NCBI RefSeq assembly: GCF_006149045.1
Contig: NZ_VBSN01000049.1
Coordinates: 248,001-312,000 of the forward strand
Direction of reading: 5' to 3'
DNA from: Dyadobacter flavalbus
GTDB lineage: Bacteria; Bacteroidota; Bacteroidia; Cytophagales; Spirosomataceae
Length of the DNA: 64,000 nucleotides
Under the pieces are notes generated by a model. It saw only the letters and a program-made list of their open reading frames with translations, was not told the DNA's origin and searched no databases. Position numbers and translations under genes: made by a program. Of the stretch, positions 8,519 through 18,381 are shown piece by piece (the first letter of the stretch is position 1; each line of letters opens with the position of its first letter).

Positions 8519-10237
8519 TTAATATCCCGGGTTTTGCTGCAAGGTTGCCTGGCCGTTTTTTGTACTGTATACAATGGCCTGCTGCGGAATAGGATAATAC
8601 TGGTGCTTTTCTTCAAATTTAGCTCCGCTGAGGTATGTTCGCAATGTTTTTTCCTTATCCAGATACTTGTTCAGAACGGTGACTGCAATGCCCCATCGCA
8701 CCAGATCAAAAAACCGGTGGCCTTCCATGGCAAACTCGAGTCTGTTCTCAAAACGAACCGCTTCCCTCGCATCTGCCGCGCTGGTCCAGGGATTCGTGTA
8801 AAGACCCACTACATAATTGGCGGCCGGCTTGCCTGCATCCGTTTTTACAAACCCGTCCGGATTCGCCGCACGTTTTCGGATCATGTTCACATATTCACGC
8901 GCCTTTTCAAGGTTTCCCAATTCCACTTCACATTCTGCCAGCCAGAGTAACACATGGTCGTAGCGAATCAGGCGGTAATTGTTTGTGCTTTGTCTCGGGT
9001 TACCGGTTTTGCCGGATTCGGCTTTGCTGACGATCTGTTTTTTGGAAGAATAAGGTCCTGCATAGGATTGGTCGCGAATCCAGAAACGTCCCGGATGTAC
9101 TCCCCAGTCAATAAACGGAATGCCGCGGCGTCCAACGGTCCAGTCGAGCCGGGCATCGAGCCTGCCCGTATAAGGTTCAAACGGCGCCGACGAAAGCAGC
9201 CCTTCATCATTTTTCACATCCACATCATTGAAGGTCTTGATCAAAGGCAATCCTTTTTCATCCGTTTTATAGGCATTGACCAGATTCTGCGAAGCCTGAT
9301 AAAATCCGCAGCAGCCGCCCGGGCCGTTGGGATACATATAAGTAAGCTCATCGCCCTGATTGCCGCCCGAACCGTCCGCTGCCGTTACGGAATACTGCAC
9401 CTCGAAAACAGATTCGGGATTGTTGCGGGTTTCGGCAGCAAAGTTGTCGTGAAAATGATCGACCAAACGGTATTTACCGCTGTTGACCACCTGAACAAGT
9501 GCCGCTTTTGCCGCAGTAAGATGCGCAATATCGGGCTGGCCTTTCGGAAATCCCTGATGCATGTGGCATTTGCCGAGGTAAGCCAGCGCCGACCATTTTG
9601 TGGGCCTTCCGGCCTGCGCCTGGGTTTCGGGCAGGTTTTCGGCAGCAAACTGAAAATCAGCTTCAATCTTGGGCCATGCATCTTCCGTGTTGGGAACCTG
9701 CACGCTCGCCGGGTCGCTCGTATCCCAAAGCTGCTCGTCAATGTAAGAAATGTTTCCCCACATTTTTTTAGCCTCGAAATGATAATGTCCGCGCAGAAAA
9801 CGCGCTTCTGCCTGAATCTGAATTTTGCGGGCGTCGTCAAGGCCGGTCACTTCCGGCAACGTTTTCAGCACGTCGTTAGAGCGTGCCACACCGTCATACA
9901 AAGTCCGCCATTTGCCGTAAATGTGCGTGTTGGTCGTAAGCCATACATACCGTTCCATGAACGTCTGCTCCGGCTGGTCGCCCGCGTCGGAACCTTTATA
10001 CGCATCGTCGGATACCACGCTGCCGAAAATCCAGTTGGAAGCCGCGCCGTGCCACGAAGTCACACCGCTGGTTCCGATGCCGTCCAGCAAGGCGTAAGCG
10101 CCGGTAAGCGCGCCCTCAATGCCGGATGCGGTTTTGATAATGTCCGGACTGTATTGTCCCAAAGGCTTTTTTTCCAGAAAGCTGTCGCCGCACGAAGTTG
10201 CTATAAGTAAAGAAATAAATAGGAATATCTTTTTCAT
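8519..10237 (-). CDS. RagB/SusD-family nutrient-binding lipoprotein
   Basis: 572-residue SusD-like outer-membrane lipoprotein. The signal peptide ends in the lipobox ATSC with Cys16, followed by GDSFLEKKPLG, a typical SusD start. TPR-like segments (EARFLRGHYHFEAKKMWG) and the C-terminal FDLVRWG and QNPGY motifs are characteristic. It should cap the SusC barrel encoded just upstream (11-bp gap) and bind an oligomeric substrate. Its neighbours are not glycosidases but the DUF1553/DUF1501 pair, so the ligand cannot be named. Confidence 0.95.
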   Translation of the reverse strand: MKKIFLFISLLIATSCGDSFLEKKPLGQYSPDIIKTASGIEGALTGAYALLDGIGTSGVTSWHGAASNWIFGSVVSDDAYKGSDAGDQPEQTFMERYVWLTTNTHIYGKWRTLYDGVARSNDVLKTLPEVTGLDDARKIQIQAEARFLRGHYHFEAKKMWGNISYIDEQLWDTSDPASVQVPNTEDAWPKIEADFQFAAENLPETQAQAGRPTKWSALAYLGKCHMHQGFPKGQPDIAHLTAAKAALVQVVNSGKYRLVDHFHDNFAAETRNNPESVFEVQYSVTAADGSGGNQGDELTYMYPNGPGGCCGFYQASQNLVNAYKTDEKGLPLIKTFNDVDVKNDEGLLSSAPFEPYTGRLDARLDWTVGRRGIPFIDWGVHPGRFWIRDQSYAGPYSSKKQIVSKAESGKTGNPRQSTNNYRLIRYDHVLLWLAECEVELGNLEKAREYVNMIRKRAANPDGFVKTDAGKPAANYVVGLYTNPWTSAADAREAVRFENRLEFAMEGHRFFDLVRWGIAVTVLNKYLDKEKTLRTYLSGAKFEEKHQYYPIPQQAIVYSTKNGQATLQQNPGY

Positions 10238-10248
10238 GTCAGTTCTGT

Positions 10249-13200
10249 TTAGAATCCAAGACTAAGCCCTACGATAATTGATTTCGGAGTGGGATAAACA
10301 CCTTCATCCACGCCGATCTGACGGTCGGAGCCGCTGTTGAAATTTCTCAGGTTCACTTCCGGATCAAGGCCGGAGTATTTGGTAAAAGTGAACAGGTTCT
10401 GCGCCTGCACATACACTTTCAAATGATCGGTGCCGATTTTGTTCAGAACGGATTTCGGCAGTGTGTAGCCCAGCTGAATGTTCTTGAACCGCAGATAGGA
10501 ACCGTTTTCAACGAAATAAGTGGAAGGTTCTCCGCTTTGCGCGTCGTTGGCATCCAGAATCGGCAGCTTGGCATCCGGATTGTCCGGGCGCCACGATTCA
10601 TAGAGCATCCGCTTGGTCCGGTTACCCTGAAAAACCTCGAAGTCAGTCCAGTAACGAACATGGTTAAAGATTTCATTGCCCTGTACGCCTTGCGCAAAAA
10701 TGGTCAGGTCAAAGTTTTTAAAAGCGACATTGGCATTGATTCCATACGTAAAATCCGGGTGCGGACTGCCGATGTAAGTCTGGTCGTTTGCATTGATTAT
10801 GCCGTCATTATTGATATCCCGATAGTCAAATTTGCCTACGCCCTGCGTTTTTTTGCCATTGATATAAATGTTGGAATCGTAATATCCGGGAAACTTCGCA
10901 TGTGCGGCAACCTCTTCTTCATTCTGCAGAATGCCGTCGATAATGTAACCGTAAAATGACGAGATCGGGCGGCCCGCAATGGAACGCGTCACGGCCGGCG
11001 TGCGTAGGGAAAATCCGGGCAGGAAGTCGTTCGGGTTTTGCGGATCGAGCGCCAGGATTTTGTTGCGGTAAGTTGAAAAGTTGACGCCGATGCTGTAAGT
11101 CAGCTGTCCGTCCATCACCGCATCATTGTAATTCAGGCCGAGGTCTATGCCCCGGTTTTGCAGCGAAGCGATGTTCTGGGCAGGAATGGCTGCGTCTCCA
11201 AGCCGCGGATCGTATGCCTTTGTATAAAGTAAATCTTTGGTCTGCCGGTCGTAAACATCCAGGCTGAGATCGAATTTTCCTTTGAACAGATTGGCATCAA
11301 GGCCCACATTGACCGTCGTTGTGGTTTCCCATTTCGCATTGGGATTGCCGAACCGGGCCAGATCAAAGCCCTGCACATAACCGATCGGTGCGCCCCCTAT
11401 TCCGTAACCGCTGCTGTTCGGGTTGCTCTGGTAGGTTGAATAAGCATTGAAGTCGCCTATTTCCTGATTGCCCGTCTGGCCCCAGCCCGCCCTCAGTTTC
11501 AGATCCGTAATAAAGCCGACATTGGCCAGAAAAGCTTCTTTCGAAAGCCGCCAGCCGACGCTTGCTGCCGGAAAAGTAGCATAGCGGGAAGCTGCCTGAA
11601 AACGGGAGGACGCATCCCGCCTGACCGTTCCCTGAAGCAGATACTTGTCCTGAAATGCGTAATCGACTCTTCCAAAATAAGAAAACAGTGACCATGACGA
11701 GGTCGCGTAACCGCTGTTGGTGGAAGTGGACGGGTTACCGGCATCAATATATCGGAGATCTTCCACATTGGAAAAAAATCCCTGACGGTATGCGTTGACA
11801 AAGTTCCCGTATGAATCAATAGATTCCAGACCGGCGAAAACATTCAGATGGTGACCGCCGAATGTTTTGTCATAGGTCAATGAATTGGTCCAGGTCCATG
11901 CGTAGCTGTAACTTCTGTTTTCGCTCAGGCTGTTCACATTTGTACCATGCGCAAGCTCGATTTCCACCGGCGTGAAATAGGTTCCTGCAGAAACCGTAGC
12001 ATCCATTCCGAAGCTGGTTTTTGCCGTCAGGTTTTTGAGAATGTCCACTTCCGCGTATGCATTGCCGAAGATCCGGAGATCCTTATAACCATTGTTTTTG
12101 TTTCGGACCAATTGCCCCACGGGATTGTTGGCATTGCCGAGATTACTGCCCAAAGTTCCTGCGAAGTTCCCGCCGATGTCGTAAACCGGAATGATCGGCT
12201 GTGCGCGGTACGTGTTGGAAACCTGGCTTGTCTCGCTGTTATTGCCGTAATTCCCCTGCCGCTGGCCGTATGCAACCTGCAGGTTTTCTCCGATCCTCAG
12301 TCTTTTCCTGATCGTAAATTCCGTGTTGGCACGAACCGAATAGCGTTTGTACCCATTGTAGATCAGAATGCCCTGCTGATTGAAATAATTTGTTGAAAAG
12401 GCATACCTGCTTTTTTCCGAACCGCCCGAAACGCCAAGCTGGTAATTCTGGATCGGTGCCGGGTCAAAAACCTCGTTCTGCCAGTCGGTTCCTCCCTTGT
12501 TTGCTTTGGTGATGGAGAATTTGGTTTTGCCAAACTGCGGATCATTATACCGGTTGAAACTGTAATTGGCAGGGTTTACGCGCGGATCGTCTGCAGAAGC
12601 GCCGTCCGGGATAATGTAGTCGGGAATCACCGGCTCGGCGCCGCGGCCAAACTGTGCATGCTCGGGATTGCCTGTGGTCGGGTTTACGACATTGGCATTT
12701 CTTTTACTTTGCCAGAGGTACTGGCCATATTCGGCCGTATTAAGCAGATCCATCGTTCTGGCAAGCCGCTGCACACCGTAATAGGCATCAAAAGTGAATT
12801 TCGGAACACCTGTTTTCCCTCTTTTTGTCGTAATGATCACCACGCCGTTTGCTGCACGTGAACCGTAAATGGACGCGGAGGAAGCATCTTTCAGGATCTG
12901 TATGGACTCAATGTCATTCTGGTTAATTGTGTTCAGGCTGCCCTTCGTCGGCACACCGTCGATCACGTATAAAGGATCATTGTTTCCCAGTGTGCCGTAG
13001 CCGCGCACACGCACTGCTACGCCTCCGCCGGGCGTATTGTCGGTCCCTACGGTAACGCCTGCCGCGCGTCCCTGCAACTGCTGTGCAAGGTTGGTGGCCG
13101 GAACTGCCAGCAGCTTATCCGCATCGATCACACTGACAGAACCTGTAATATCCCTCCGCGACTGGGTTGTGTAACCGGTTACAACCACTTCGCTCAACGC

Positions 13201-13863
13201 CTTGATGTCGGCTTCCAGCGTAACATGGATCAATGACCGGTTGGCAACCTGTATTTCCTGTGATACGTAACCGACAAAGCTGAAAACCAGAACAGCACTT
13301 TCGTCCGGCACCACCAGGCTGTACGATCCGTCGCCGCTTGTGATCGCTCCCTGCTGTGTACCTTTTACAACCACGCTAACGCCCGGCAGCGGTTCTTTGC
13401 TGTCGCTTGCCGTTACCTTGCCTTTTATGGTCAGATCCGCCTGGTCCGTGTAAGGCAGCGGCGCCAGTAATCCCTGCTGCCTGGCTGCATCAGGCGTTTC
13501 TTCTTTCTTTTTGTTTAAAATAATATAATCACCCGAAACCGAAAACCGGATCTGCAGCGGAACAAGCAGCTCCTTTAACACTACTTTAAGCGTCTGGTTG
13601 GTTGCGGAAAAAGTAACTTTCTGATTTTTAATCAAGGACGGAACGTATGAAAATTTCACATTGGCGGATTTTTCGATACTGGCCAGAACGCTCTTCAGTT
13701 CCTGCTGATCTGCCTGTATGCTGACTTCGCGGTTCAGGAGTTCCTGCGCCAGTCCGCTGCTTGCAAAGGACAGATTCGTGCAGATCAGCGAAACAAGAAA
13801 TGGAATGCATGTGAATTTTATCACAGTTACCAGAATTTTAAATGGTATACTATTTTTTTTCAT
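10249..13863 (-). CDS. SusC/RagA TonB-dependent receptor with STN domain
   Basis: 1204-residue outer-membrane transporter. Signal peptide about 1-40, STN (secretin/TonB N-terminal) domain about 48-117, carboxypeptidase-regulatory-like beta domain about 144-228, a TonB-box-like LSEVVVTGY, then the plug (VRVRGYGTLGNNDPLYVIDG) and a 22-strand-type barrel. The STN domain indicates signalling to an anti-sigma factor, and an ECF sigma/FecR pair lies directly upstream on the same strand. The leader carries an ACCTAAACC motif (13876-13884, minus) before the ATG. With SusD it would import an oligomer into the periplasm. Confidence 0.95.
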   Translation of the reverse strand: MKKNSIPFKILVTVIKFTCIPFLVSLICTNLSFASSGLAQELLNREVSIQADQQELKSVLASIEKSANVKFSYVPSLIKNQKVTFSATNQTLKVVLKELLVPLQIRFSVSGDYIILNKKKEETPDAARQQGLLAPLPYTDQADLTIKGKVTASDSKEPLPGVSVVVKGTQQGAITSGDGSYSLVVPDESAVLVFSFVGYVSQEIQVANRSLIHVTLEADIKALSEVVVTGYTTQSRRDITGSVSVIDADKLLAVPATNLAQQLQGRAAGVTVGTDNTPGGGVAVRVRGYGTLGNNDPLYVIDGVPTKGSLNTINQNDIESIQILKDASSASIYGSRAANGVVIITTKRGKTGVPKFTFDAYYGVQRLARTMDLLNTAEYGQYLWQSKRNANVVNPTTGNPEHAQFGRGAEPVIPDYIIPDGASADDPRVNPANYSFNRYNDPQFGKTKFSITKANKGGTDWQNEVFDPAPIQNYQLGVSGGSEKSRYAFSTNYFNQQGILIYNGYKRYSVRANTEFTIRKRLRIGENLQVAYGQRQGNYGNNSETSQVSNTYRAQPIIPVYDIGGNFAGTLGSNLGNANNPVGQLVRNKNNGYKDLRIFGNAYAEVDILKNLTAKTSFGMDATVSAGTYFTPVEIELAHGTNVNSLSENRSYSYAWTWTNSLTYDKTFGGHHLNVFAGLESIDSYGNFVNAYRQGFFSNVEDLRYIDAGNPSTSTNSGYATSSWSLFSYFGRVDYAFQDKYLLQGTVRRDASSRFQAASRYATFPAASVGWRLSKEAFLANVGFITDLKLRAGWGQTGNQEIGDFNAYSTYQSNPNSSGYGIGGAPIGYVQGFDLARFGNPNAKWETTTTVNVGLDANLFKGKFDLSLDVYDRQTKDLLYTKAYDPRLGDAAIPAQNIASLQNRGIDLGLNYNDAVMDGQLTYSIGVNFSTYRNKILALDPQNPNDFLPGFSLRTPAVTRSIAGRPISSFYGYIIDGILQNEEEVAAHAKFPGYYDSNIYINGKKTQGVGKFDYRDINNDGIINANDQTYIGSPHPDFTYGINANVAFKNFDLTIFAQGVQGNEIFNHVRYWTDFEVFQGNRTKRMLYESWRPDNPDAKLPILDANDAQSGEPSTYFVENGSYLRFKNIQLGYTLPKSVLNKIGTDHLKVYVQAQNLFTFTKYSGLDPEVNLRNFNSGSDRQIGVDEGVYPTPKSIIVGLSLGF

Positions 13864-13875
13864 AATACTTGCATT

Positions 13876-13884
13876 GGTTTAGGT
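13876..13884 (-). promoter_or_regulatory. ACCTAAACC leader motif upstream of susC
   Basis: On the minus strand ACCTAAACC lies 12 bases before the SusC ATG. Near-identical motifs precede several other genes of the window (46018, 49444, 29140, 53888). The role is unknown; a conserved 5' leader or translation-initiation signal is possible. Confidence 0.4.
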
Positions 13885-14068
13885 GTAAACGAACGGCAAT
13901 ACCCTCCCTCCATCGTCCGGAAGGAACTTGAAATAATGGATTAAACGGAACGGAGCATTCGAGCCGGCAACGCTTGGGTCTGTTGCCCGCCTGTTCTTGA
14001 TTCAGACGCAGGATTTAGTCATAGGAAGTCGGTTTAAAAGATTATATACAGGTCAGGAATATCAGGTT

Positions 14069-15151
14069 TTACTCGCACCCTTCGCTGGAAACAATAACCT
14101 GCCCGTCGCTGATGCGGTAACTGGCACCGATTGTCTGGCTGATGATGTCGAGTTTTGTAAAAAAGGGTTCGTTGTCCAGTTCCACGTGCAGTGCGCATTT
14201 CTCCATCAGCAGGCTGTCGTAGACGATGGGAATGCCGTACACTTTTTGGAGCGTGGCAAAAACCTTGTGAATGGGCTGGTCCCGGAACGCAAAACCGCTC
14301 TGCGTTTCTGGCTTGATGAGTTCCAGCGGCATGCTTGATATGGACTTTGAAATCAGGTGATCCCGGGTTGAGAAAATGGCCTGCTGGTTTGGTGTAAGCA
14401 GCAGCTCGGTGTTGCGGTCGCGCTGGTTATCCATGTCCTTCATGGCCAGAACGGAAACCCGGCCGCTGTGTACCAGCACTTCTACTTTTGATGCCGTGGT
14501 TTTTACAAGAAAACGGGTCCCGACAACGCGTGTGACCAGCCCGTGTGCGTATACAAAGAACGGATTGGAAGCATCTTTCTTTACATCAAAAAACGCTTCA
14601 CCGGACAAATACACTTCTCTTTTCCTGTTGCGGATGAATTGGGCAGCATAACTGATGCGGCCGGCAGGCGAAAGCGAAACCACGCTGCCGTCGGGCAGGC
14701 TGATCTTCATTTTCCGGTCCGACCTGTTGACCACTTCTTTCATGGGAACGGCCGCTGCGGTCACATACTGGCTGTAATCGGAAGCGGGCTGTTTGCGCTG
14801 CATTTTCCGGGAAACGGTCCAGCCAAGGCCGATTATGATGATGAATAAAGCGGCAACGGAAATCCAGGTCTGGGTAAATGTGAAGGCAAAGGGATGTTTT
14901 GAGGAAGTTTCGGTGCTGTGAAGAATGCGTGTAACCTGCTGTTCCAGGTCATCATCAGTAAGTTCCGAACGGGCCTGGTTCCAGGTCAGCAGCAATTCGC
15001 GGGCCTGCTGCATGATCAACTTTTTGTCCGGATACTGCCTTCCGAGCTCCGTCCAGAATTCATCGGAAGCGGGTTCAGGCTGCACGGCCCAAAGTCTGAA
15101 CTGCTCATCCAGCAGAAAGTCTTCCAGTTTGTAATTTTCATAATATTTCAT
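14069..15151 (-). CDS. FecR-family anti-sigma factor
   Basis: 360 residues from ATG 15151; the TTG two codons upstream is rejected. A cytoplasmic N-terminal region is followed by one membrane helix at about 96-113 (TWISVAALFIIIIGLGWTV). The periplasmic FecR domain (VVNRSDRKMKISLPDGSVVS, YLSGEAFFDVKKD) and a C-terminal DUF4974-like part (HKVFATLQKVYGIPIVYD) complete it. It would hold the adjacent sigma factor inactive until the STN domain of SusC (10249-13863) signals substrate. It lies 118 bp downstream of the sigma gene and 205 bp upstream of susC. Confidence 0.92.
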   Translation of the reverse strand: MKYYENYKLEDFLLDEQFRLWAVQPEPASDEFWTELGRQYPDKKLIMQQARELLLTWNQARSELTDDDLEQQVTRILHSTETSSKHPFAFTFTQTWISVAALFIIIIGLGWTVSRKMQRKQPASDYSQYVTAAAVPMKEVVNRSDRKMKISLPDGSVVSLSPAGRISYAAQFIRNRKREVYLSGEAFFDVKKDASNPFFVYAHGLVTRVVGTRFLVKTTASKVEVLVHSGRVSVLAMKDMDNQRDRNTELLLTPNQQAIFSTRDHLISKSISSMPLELIKPETQSGFAFRDQPIHKVFATLQKVYGIPIVYDSLLMEKCALHVELDNEPFFTKLDIISQTIGASYRISDGQVIVSSEGCE

Positions 15152-15269
15152 AACCAAGTACCATCATTGCGGCACTTACACAGGCATAATCCGGAAGCCA
15201 GTAAAAAATCATGGAAAAAGTTGAATTATTTTTTGAATTTTCTTTTCAACTTCAATAATGTCCTGTAAA

Positions 15270-15845
15270 TCAGAGAGAAGCTATAAAAAGAACAACGGTG
15301 TGCAGAAGCGTTTCCCATTTTTCGCGGAACAGCCTGAGCGTAGCGTGCAGCAAATTGGCAACGGCCGGACGGCTGATTGCAAGTACGGTTGCGATCTGGT
15401 CATTTGTGAGATTTTCGTAAAATTTGAGGTAAATAATTTCCTGCTGCCGGGGCGTCAGCGTATGCAGCACATAGCCGATCTGCTTTTTCTTTTCCTCCGT
15501 GTACTCCGAGGTGATGATCTTTGATTCAATGTCTTCTTCGTTCAGGAACAGCTCATCGTCATTATCAATAAAAATAAATTGATTGCTGCGCTGCTTTTCC
15601 TTGATGATGCGGTTCCGTAAACTTTTAAGCAGATAAGGCTTGATCTGGTCCGTACTTCCCAGAAACTGGTGCCGCTCCCAAAGCGAAGTGAAAAGGTCGT
15701 GAATGCAGTCGGTGAGCGCATCGCGGTCTGAAAGGAATTTTTTGCCATAATCAAACAAGGTGCGGTAATGTTCCCTGATAATCAATTCAAATACAGCCCG
15801 GTCGCCGTTTCTAAATTTTTGCCATAGCAGCAAATCCTTTTCCAT
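15270..15845 (-). CDS. ECF RNA polymerase sigma-70 factor
   Basis: 191 residues. Region 2 is visible at about 20-65 (YGKKFLSDRDALTDCIHDLF, TSLWERH) and region 4 at about 130-170 (LTPRQQEIIYLKFYENL, then a helix-turn-helix NDQIATVLAISRPAVANLLH). It starts the operon running to 3689 and should drive the susC genes when released by the FecR protein. The C terminus is hydrophobic (LLHTVVLFIASL), a tail also seen in the second sigma factor at 23244 and possibly membrane-associating. Confidence 0.93.
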   Translation of the reverse strand: MEKDLLLWQKFRNGDRAVFELIIREHYRTLFDYGKKFLSDRDALTDCIHDLFTSLWERHQFLGSTDQIKPYLLKSLRNRIIKEKQRSNQFIFIDNDDELFLNEEDIESKIITSEYTEEKKKQIGYVLHTLTPRQQEIIYLKFYENLTNDQIATVLAISRPAVANLLHATLRLFREKWETLLHTVVLFIASL

Positions 15846-16149
15846 TTTTTGGCAGGTGAATGAAAGCTAAGTTCGCATCTTCTTTATTAAGTATAATTAT
15901 AACCTTTATTACTGCAAATATTCACATAAATGCACATCTTGTAATTTAATCCGTATCCAGGCAAAGCTTGTCATTATTCGCTATCCGGTAAACTGCCTAA
16001 ACGTATACCTGTATACGGCGACATTACCTTAAATTTCAACATTCCTGTCCATTTCAACAGCAAAACCCAAAGGCTGCAAGGCAGTTTTCCGGTTCATAAA
16101 TTGGCATTTTACCGTACGCCGGCTTTACTGTTGACGGCAACCTAATCAG

Positions 16150-16189
16150 AAATTCAGTTGAATCGTATGCATAATTTTCAGCTGAATTT
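16150..16189. other. 13-bp inverted repeat
   Basis: Arms AAATTCAGTTGAA (16150-16162) and TTCAGCTGAATTT (16177-16189) pair at 12 of 13 positions around a 14-base loop. There is no strong T run, so an operator or RNA structure is as likely as a terminator. Confidence 0.45.
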
Positions 16190-16463
16190 GTATGGTTTCT
16201 TTCAATCCCGCCAATTTGATAAAGGATAACGGCGGCACCCAGTTCAACCTGAAAATCGCAGTCGGTTTTGACACCATGCGTGTGAAAAGCAGGCTTGCAA
16301 AGAAAATGCAGCGCCTATTTTCAGTTCCTGATAAATGAACGGCTTTTTTCCTGACTGCTTTTCTTCAAACCCGGTTGCAAGCACTAGGTTTTTACGAGGC
16401 CAACTAGTTCAGCACTCTGCAAAAATCCGACTTTAATCGACTATACGATATGGACAACCGTTC

Positions 16464-16482
16464 AGAACAGAAGTACTGTTCT
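16464..16482. promoter_or_regulatory. short dyad, possible operator
   Basis: AGAACAG (16464-16470) and CTGTTCT (16476-16482) form a perfect 7-bp inverted repeat around AAGTA. It lies in the intergenic gap with no obvious promoter beside it. Confidence 0.3.
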
Positions 16483-16662
16483 AAACTGATAAATTGTAAA
16501 TTAATCTTGCTATTCATGCCACGTCTGATAAAGCTTTCAGGAAACTGATTCCCGGGCACTGATTTCTTGTTCCGTACCGAGTTCGGTATAACGGCTGATA
16601 AAATCAGGTTTGCTGAATGCTTTCGGGATAAGAAACATTATAAAATGCTTTATGCTTATGAC

Positions 16663-16698
16663 AAAAGCCAGGCAACCTTTCGGATCGCCTGGCTTTTT
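16663..16698 (-). terminator. terminator of the second Sus operon
   Basis: AAAAGCCAGGC (16663-16673) and GCCTGGCTTTTT (16687-16698) form an 11-bp perfect stem with a 13-base loop. It lies about 50 bp past the stop of the SusD gene on the minus strand and is close to symmetrical, so it may work both ways. Confidence 0.85.
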
Positions 16699-16749
16699 CG
16701 GGGTACTCAACGTGGCAGCAGAATCAGATTAAAACCGGAATCCGATGCA

Positions 16750-18366
16750 TCAGTAACCGGGATTTTGCACCAGCAGCGGGTTCAGCTGCAGGGCAACTCT
16801 CGGGATCGGGAAAATACGGTGGTTCACATCCGAATCGGTTTTGAAGCCCCATTTGCCTTCATATTTCCCAAACCGGATCATGTCATTTCTTCGCCATCCT
16901 TCCCATGCAAATTCACGCGCTCTTTCAGCGTAAATGAATTCAAGGTCAACAGCAGACAAAGGCGCCGAAGTTGTTCGCTGTGCTCTCAGCTGGTTTACAA
17001 GCGACAATGCTGTCTGGCCCATCGTTGGTGCTCCGCCCCGCAAGATTGCTTCCGCTTTCATCAAAATAACGTCCGAATACCTGAAAATCGGGATGTCATT
17101 GTTCTGGTTCCGGTTCAGCGAAGTGGCGTCCGGATAAAATTTCATGTTGCGGTAACCCATGTGCCAGGCGATTTCATCATTACCCGCATCAAAAGCCGAT
17201 ACGCTTTGACGAAGTACAACGTCCGGCGTCAGATTGACCTGATAAGTCTTCGGGGCCGAAGGGCTGTCGCCGCTATAAAACTGATCGTATCCGATGTTGG
17301 TCGTTGTAACCATTACCGGGGTAACGCCATCGTTCATAAACTGCAGGCCGGTAAGCCACTGCCCGTTCCGGATGTCCCCTTTGTCATTGAAATTGGCGTA
17401 ATATTCCGGCAATGTGCTTGCGCTTCCCGCCGGCGTGAACGGCAGACCGAACTTTTTGACCTCACTTCTTGGAATGTCGTAACGGGAACGGTTGTTGACA
17501 CTGCGGAAAGGAAACGTGTTGGTTTGCGCCGGATCGTAAGGGATTGCAAAAATAAACTCTTTCATCTGCGGCCCGTTCGTCGGGTAAAACATGCTCAGGT
17601 AACTGCTTCTTGGTTCCAGCGCATACAATCCTGACGCCATAATCTTGTCGCAGGCGGCAATACAATCATCGTAGCGCTTTGTGCCGGTGTAATACTCGGC
17701 GTTCAGGTACATTTTAGCCAGCAAGGCATAGGCAGTCCATTTATTGGCCCGGCCGTAAGTGGAAACACCCGATACTTCACTCAGATTCGGCAATGCTTCC
17801 TGTATTTCTTTTTCAATGAAATTGAAAACTTCCAGCCGGGTCGAGTTTGGCTTCGGTGAAAAATCACCGTATTCCGTATAAATGGGCACATTTCCGAAGG
17901 CATCCATCATCATGAAATAGGCAAATGCACGCACCATTTTGATCTCGGAAATGTTGGTGTTTTTCGCTGCTCCTTCCGGTTGCTTGTCTTCCAGAATGGA
18001 AATCGTCTGGTTTGCAACGCCGATAATCGTCGAGAGCCACGACCAGTGCCCGTTGAGGTACGTGTTGTCCACCGTCCAGGTATGGTAATGGAGCGTCTGG
18101 TTTTGTCCGCCGTCGTACCAGTTTCCGCCTCTTGCGGGCATAATGCCTTCATCGGTACTGTACGATGCGATCTGAAATGCTTCTGCTCCGAAATTTCCTC
18201 TCAAGGCAACGTAAACAGGTCCCGAAGCTGAAATGAACTGCTCGTCCGTACTCGGAAATACGTCGGTGGTCAGTTCGGTGGTTACCGGTACATCCAGGTC
18301 ATGACAAGAAGCCATGGCGGCCATCACCAGCGTGGAAAGGAATATATTTTTGTATGATTTTTTCAT
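16750..18366 (-). CDS. RagB/SusD-family nutrient-binding lipoprotein
   Basis: 538-residue SusD-like lipoprotein. The signal peptide ends MASC with Cys21 lipidated. TPR-like helices (MVRAFAYFMMMDAFGNVPIY) and the C-terminal ARAFAWEGWRR-like segment (RAREFAWEGWRRNDMIRFG) and QNPGY end are diagnostic. It follows its SusC partner by 15 bp and closes the operon, with a terminator immediately after. No degradative enzyme is encoded in this operon, so the substrate is unknown. Confidence 0.95.
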   Translation of the reverse strand: MKKSYKNIFLSTLVMAAMASCHDLDVPVTTELTTDVFPSTDEQFISASGPVYVALRGNFGAEAFQIASYSTDEGIMPARGGNWYDGGQNQTLHYHTWTVDNTYLNGHWSWLSTIIGVANQTISILEDKQPEGAAKNTNISEIKMVRAFAYFMMMDAFGNVPIYTEYGDFSPKPNSTRLEVFNFIEKEIQEALPNLSEVSGVSTYGRANKWTAYALLAKMYLNAEYYTGTKRYDDCIAACDKIMASGLYALEPRSSYLSMFYPTNGPQMKEFIFAIPYDPAQTNTFPFRSVNNRSRYDIPRSEVKKFGLPFTPAGSASTLPEYYANFNDKGDIRNGQWLTGLQFMNDGVTPVMVTTTNIGYDQFYSGDSPSAPKTYQVNLTPDVVLRQSVSAFDAGNDEIAWHMGYRNMKFYPDATSLNRNQNNDIPIFRYSDVILMKAEAILRGGAPTMGQTALSLVNQLRAQRTTSAPLSAVDLEFIYAERAREFAWEGWRRNDMIRFGKYEGKWGFKTDSDVNHRIFPIPRVALQLNPLLVQNPGY

Positions 18367-18381
18367 AGTTGTTTCAAAAAA

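Larger units (their letters stand above)
15846..16749. other. 900-bp intergenic region with dyads, no firm gene
   Basis: The largest gap of the window, between the start of the first Sus operon and the end of the second. It contains a hairpin (16150-16189), a short dyad (16464-16482) and a terminator (16663-16698). A 48-codon plus-strand frame at 16192-16338 (MVSFNPANLIKDNGG...) has ordinary codon use but no recognisable family; it could be a gene remnant. No RNA gene is recognised. Confidence 0.5.

Noticed and set aside
8954..10210. 418-codon plus-strand frame opposite SusD
   Set aside because: The SusD reading has a lipobox and all family motifs; the other is a shadow.
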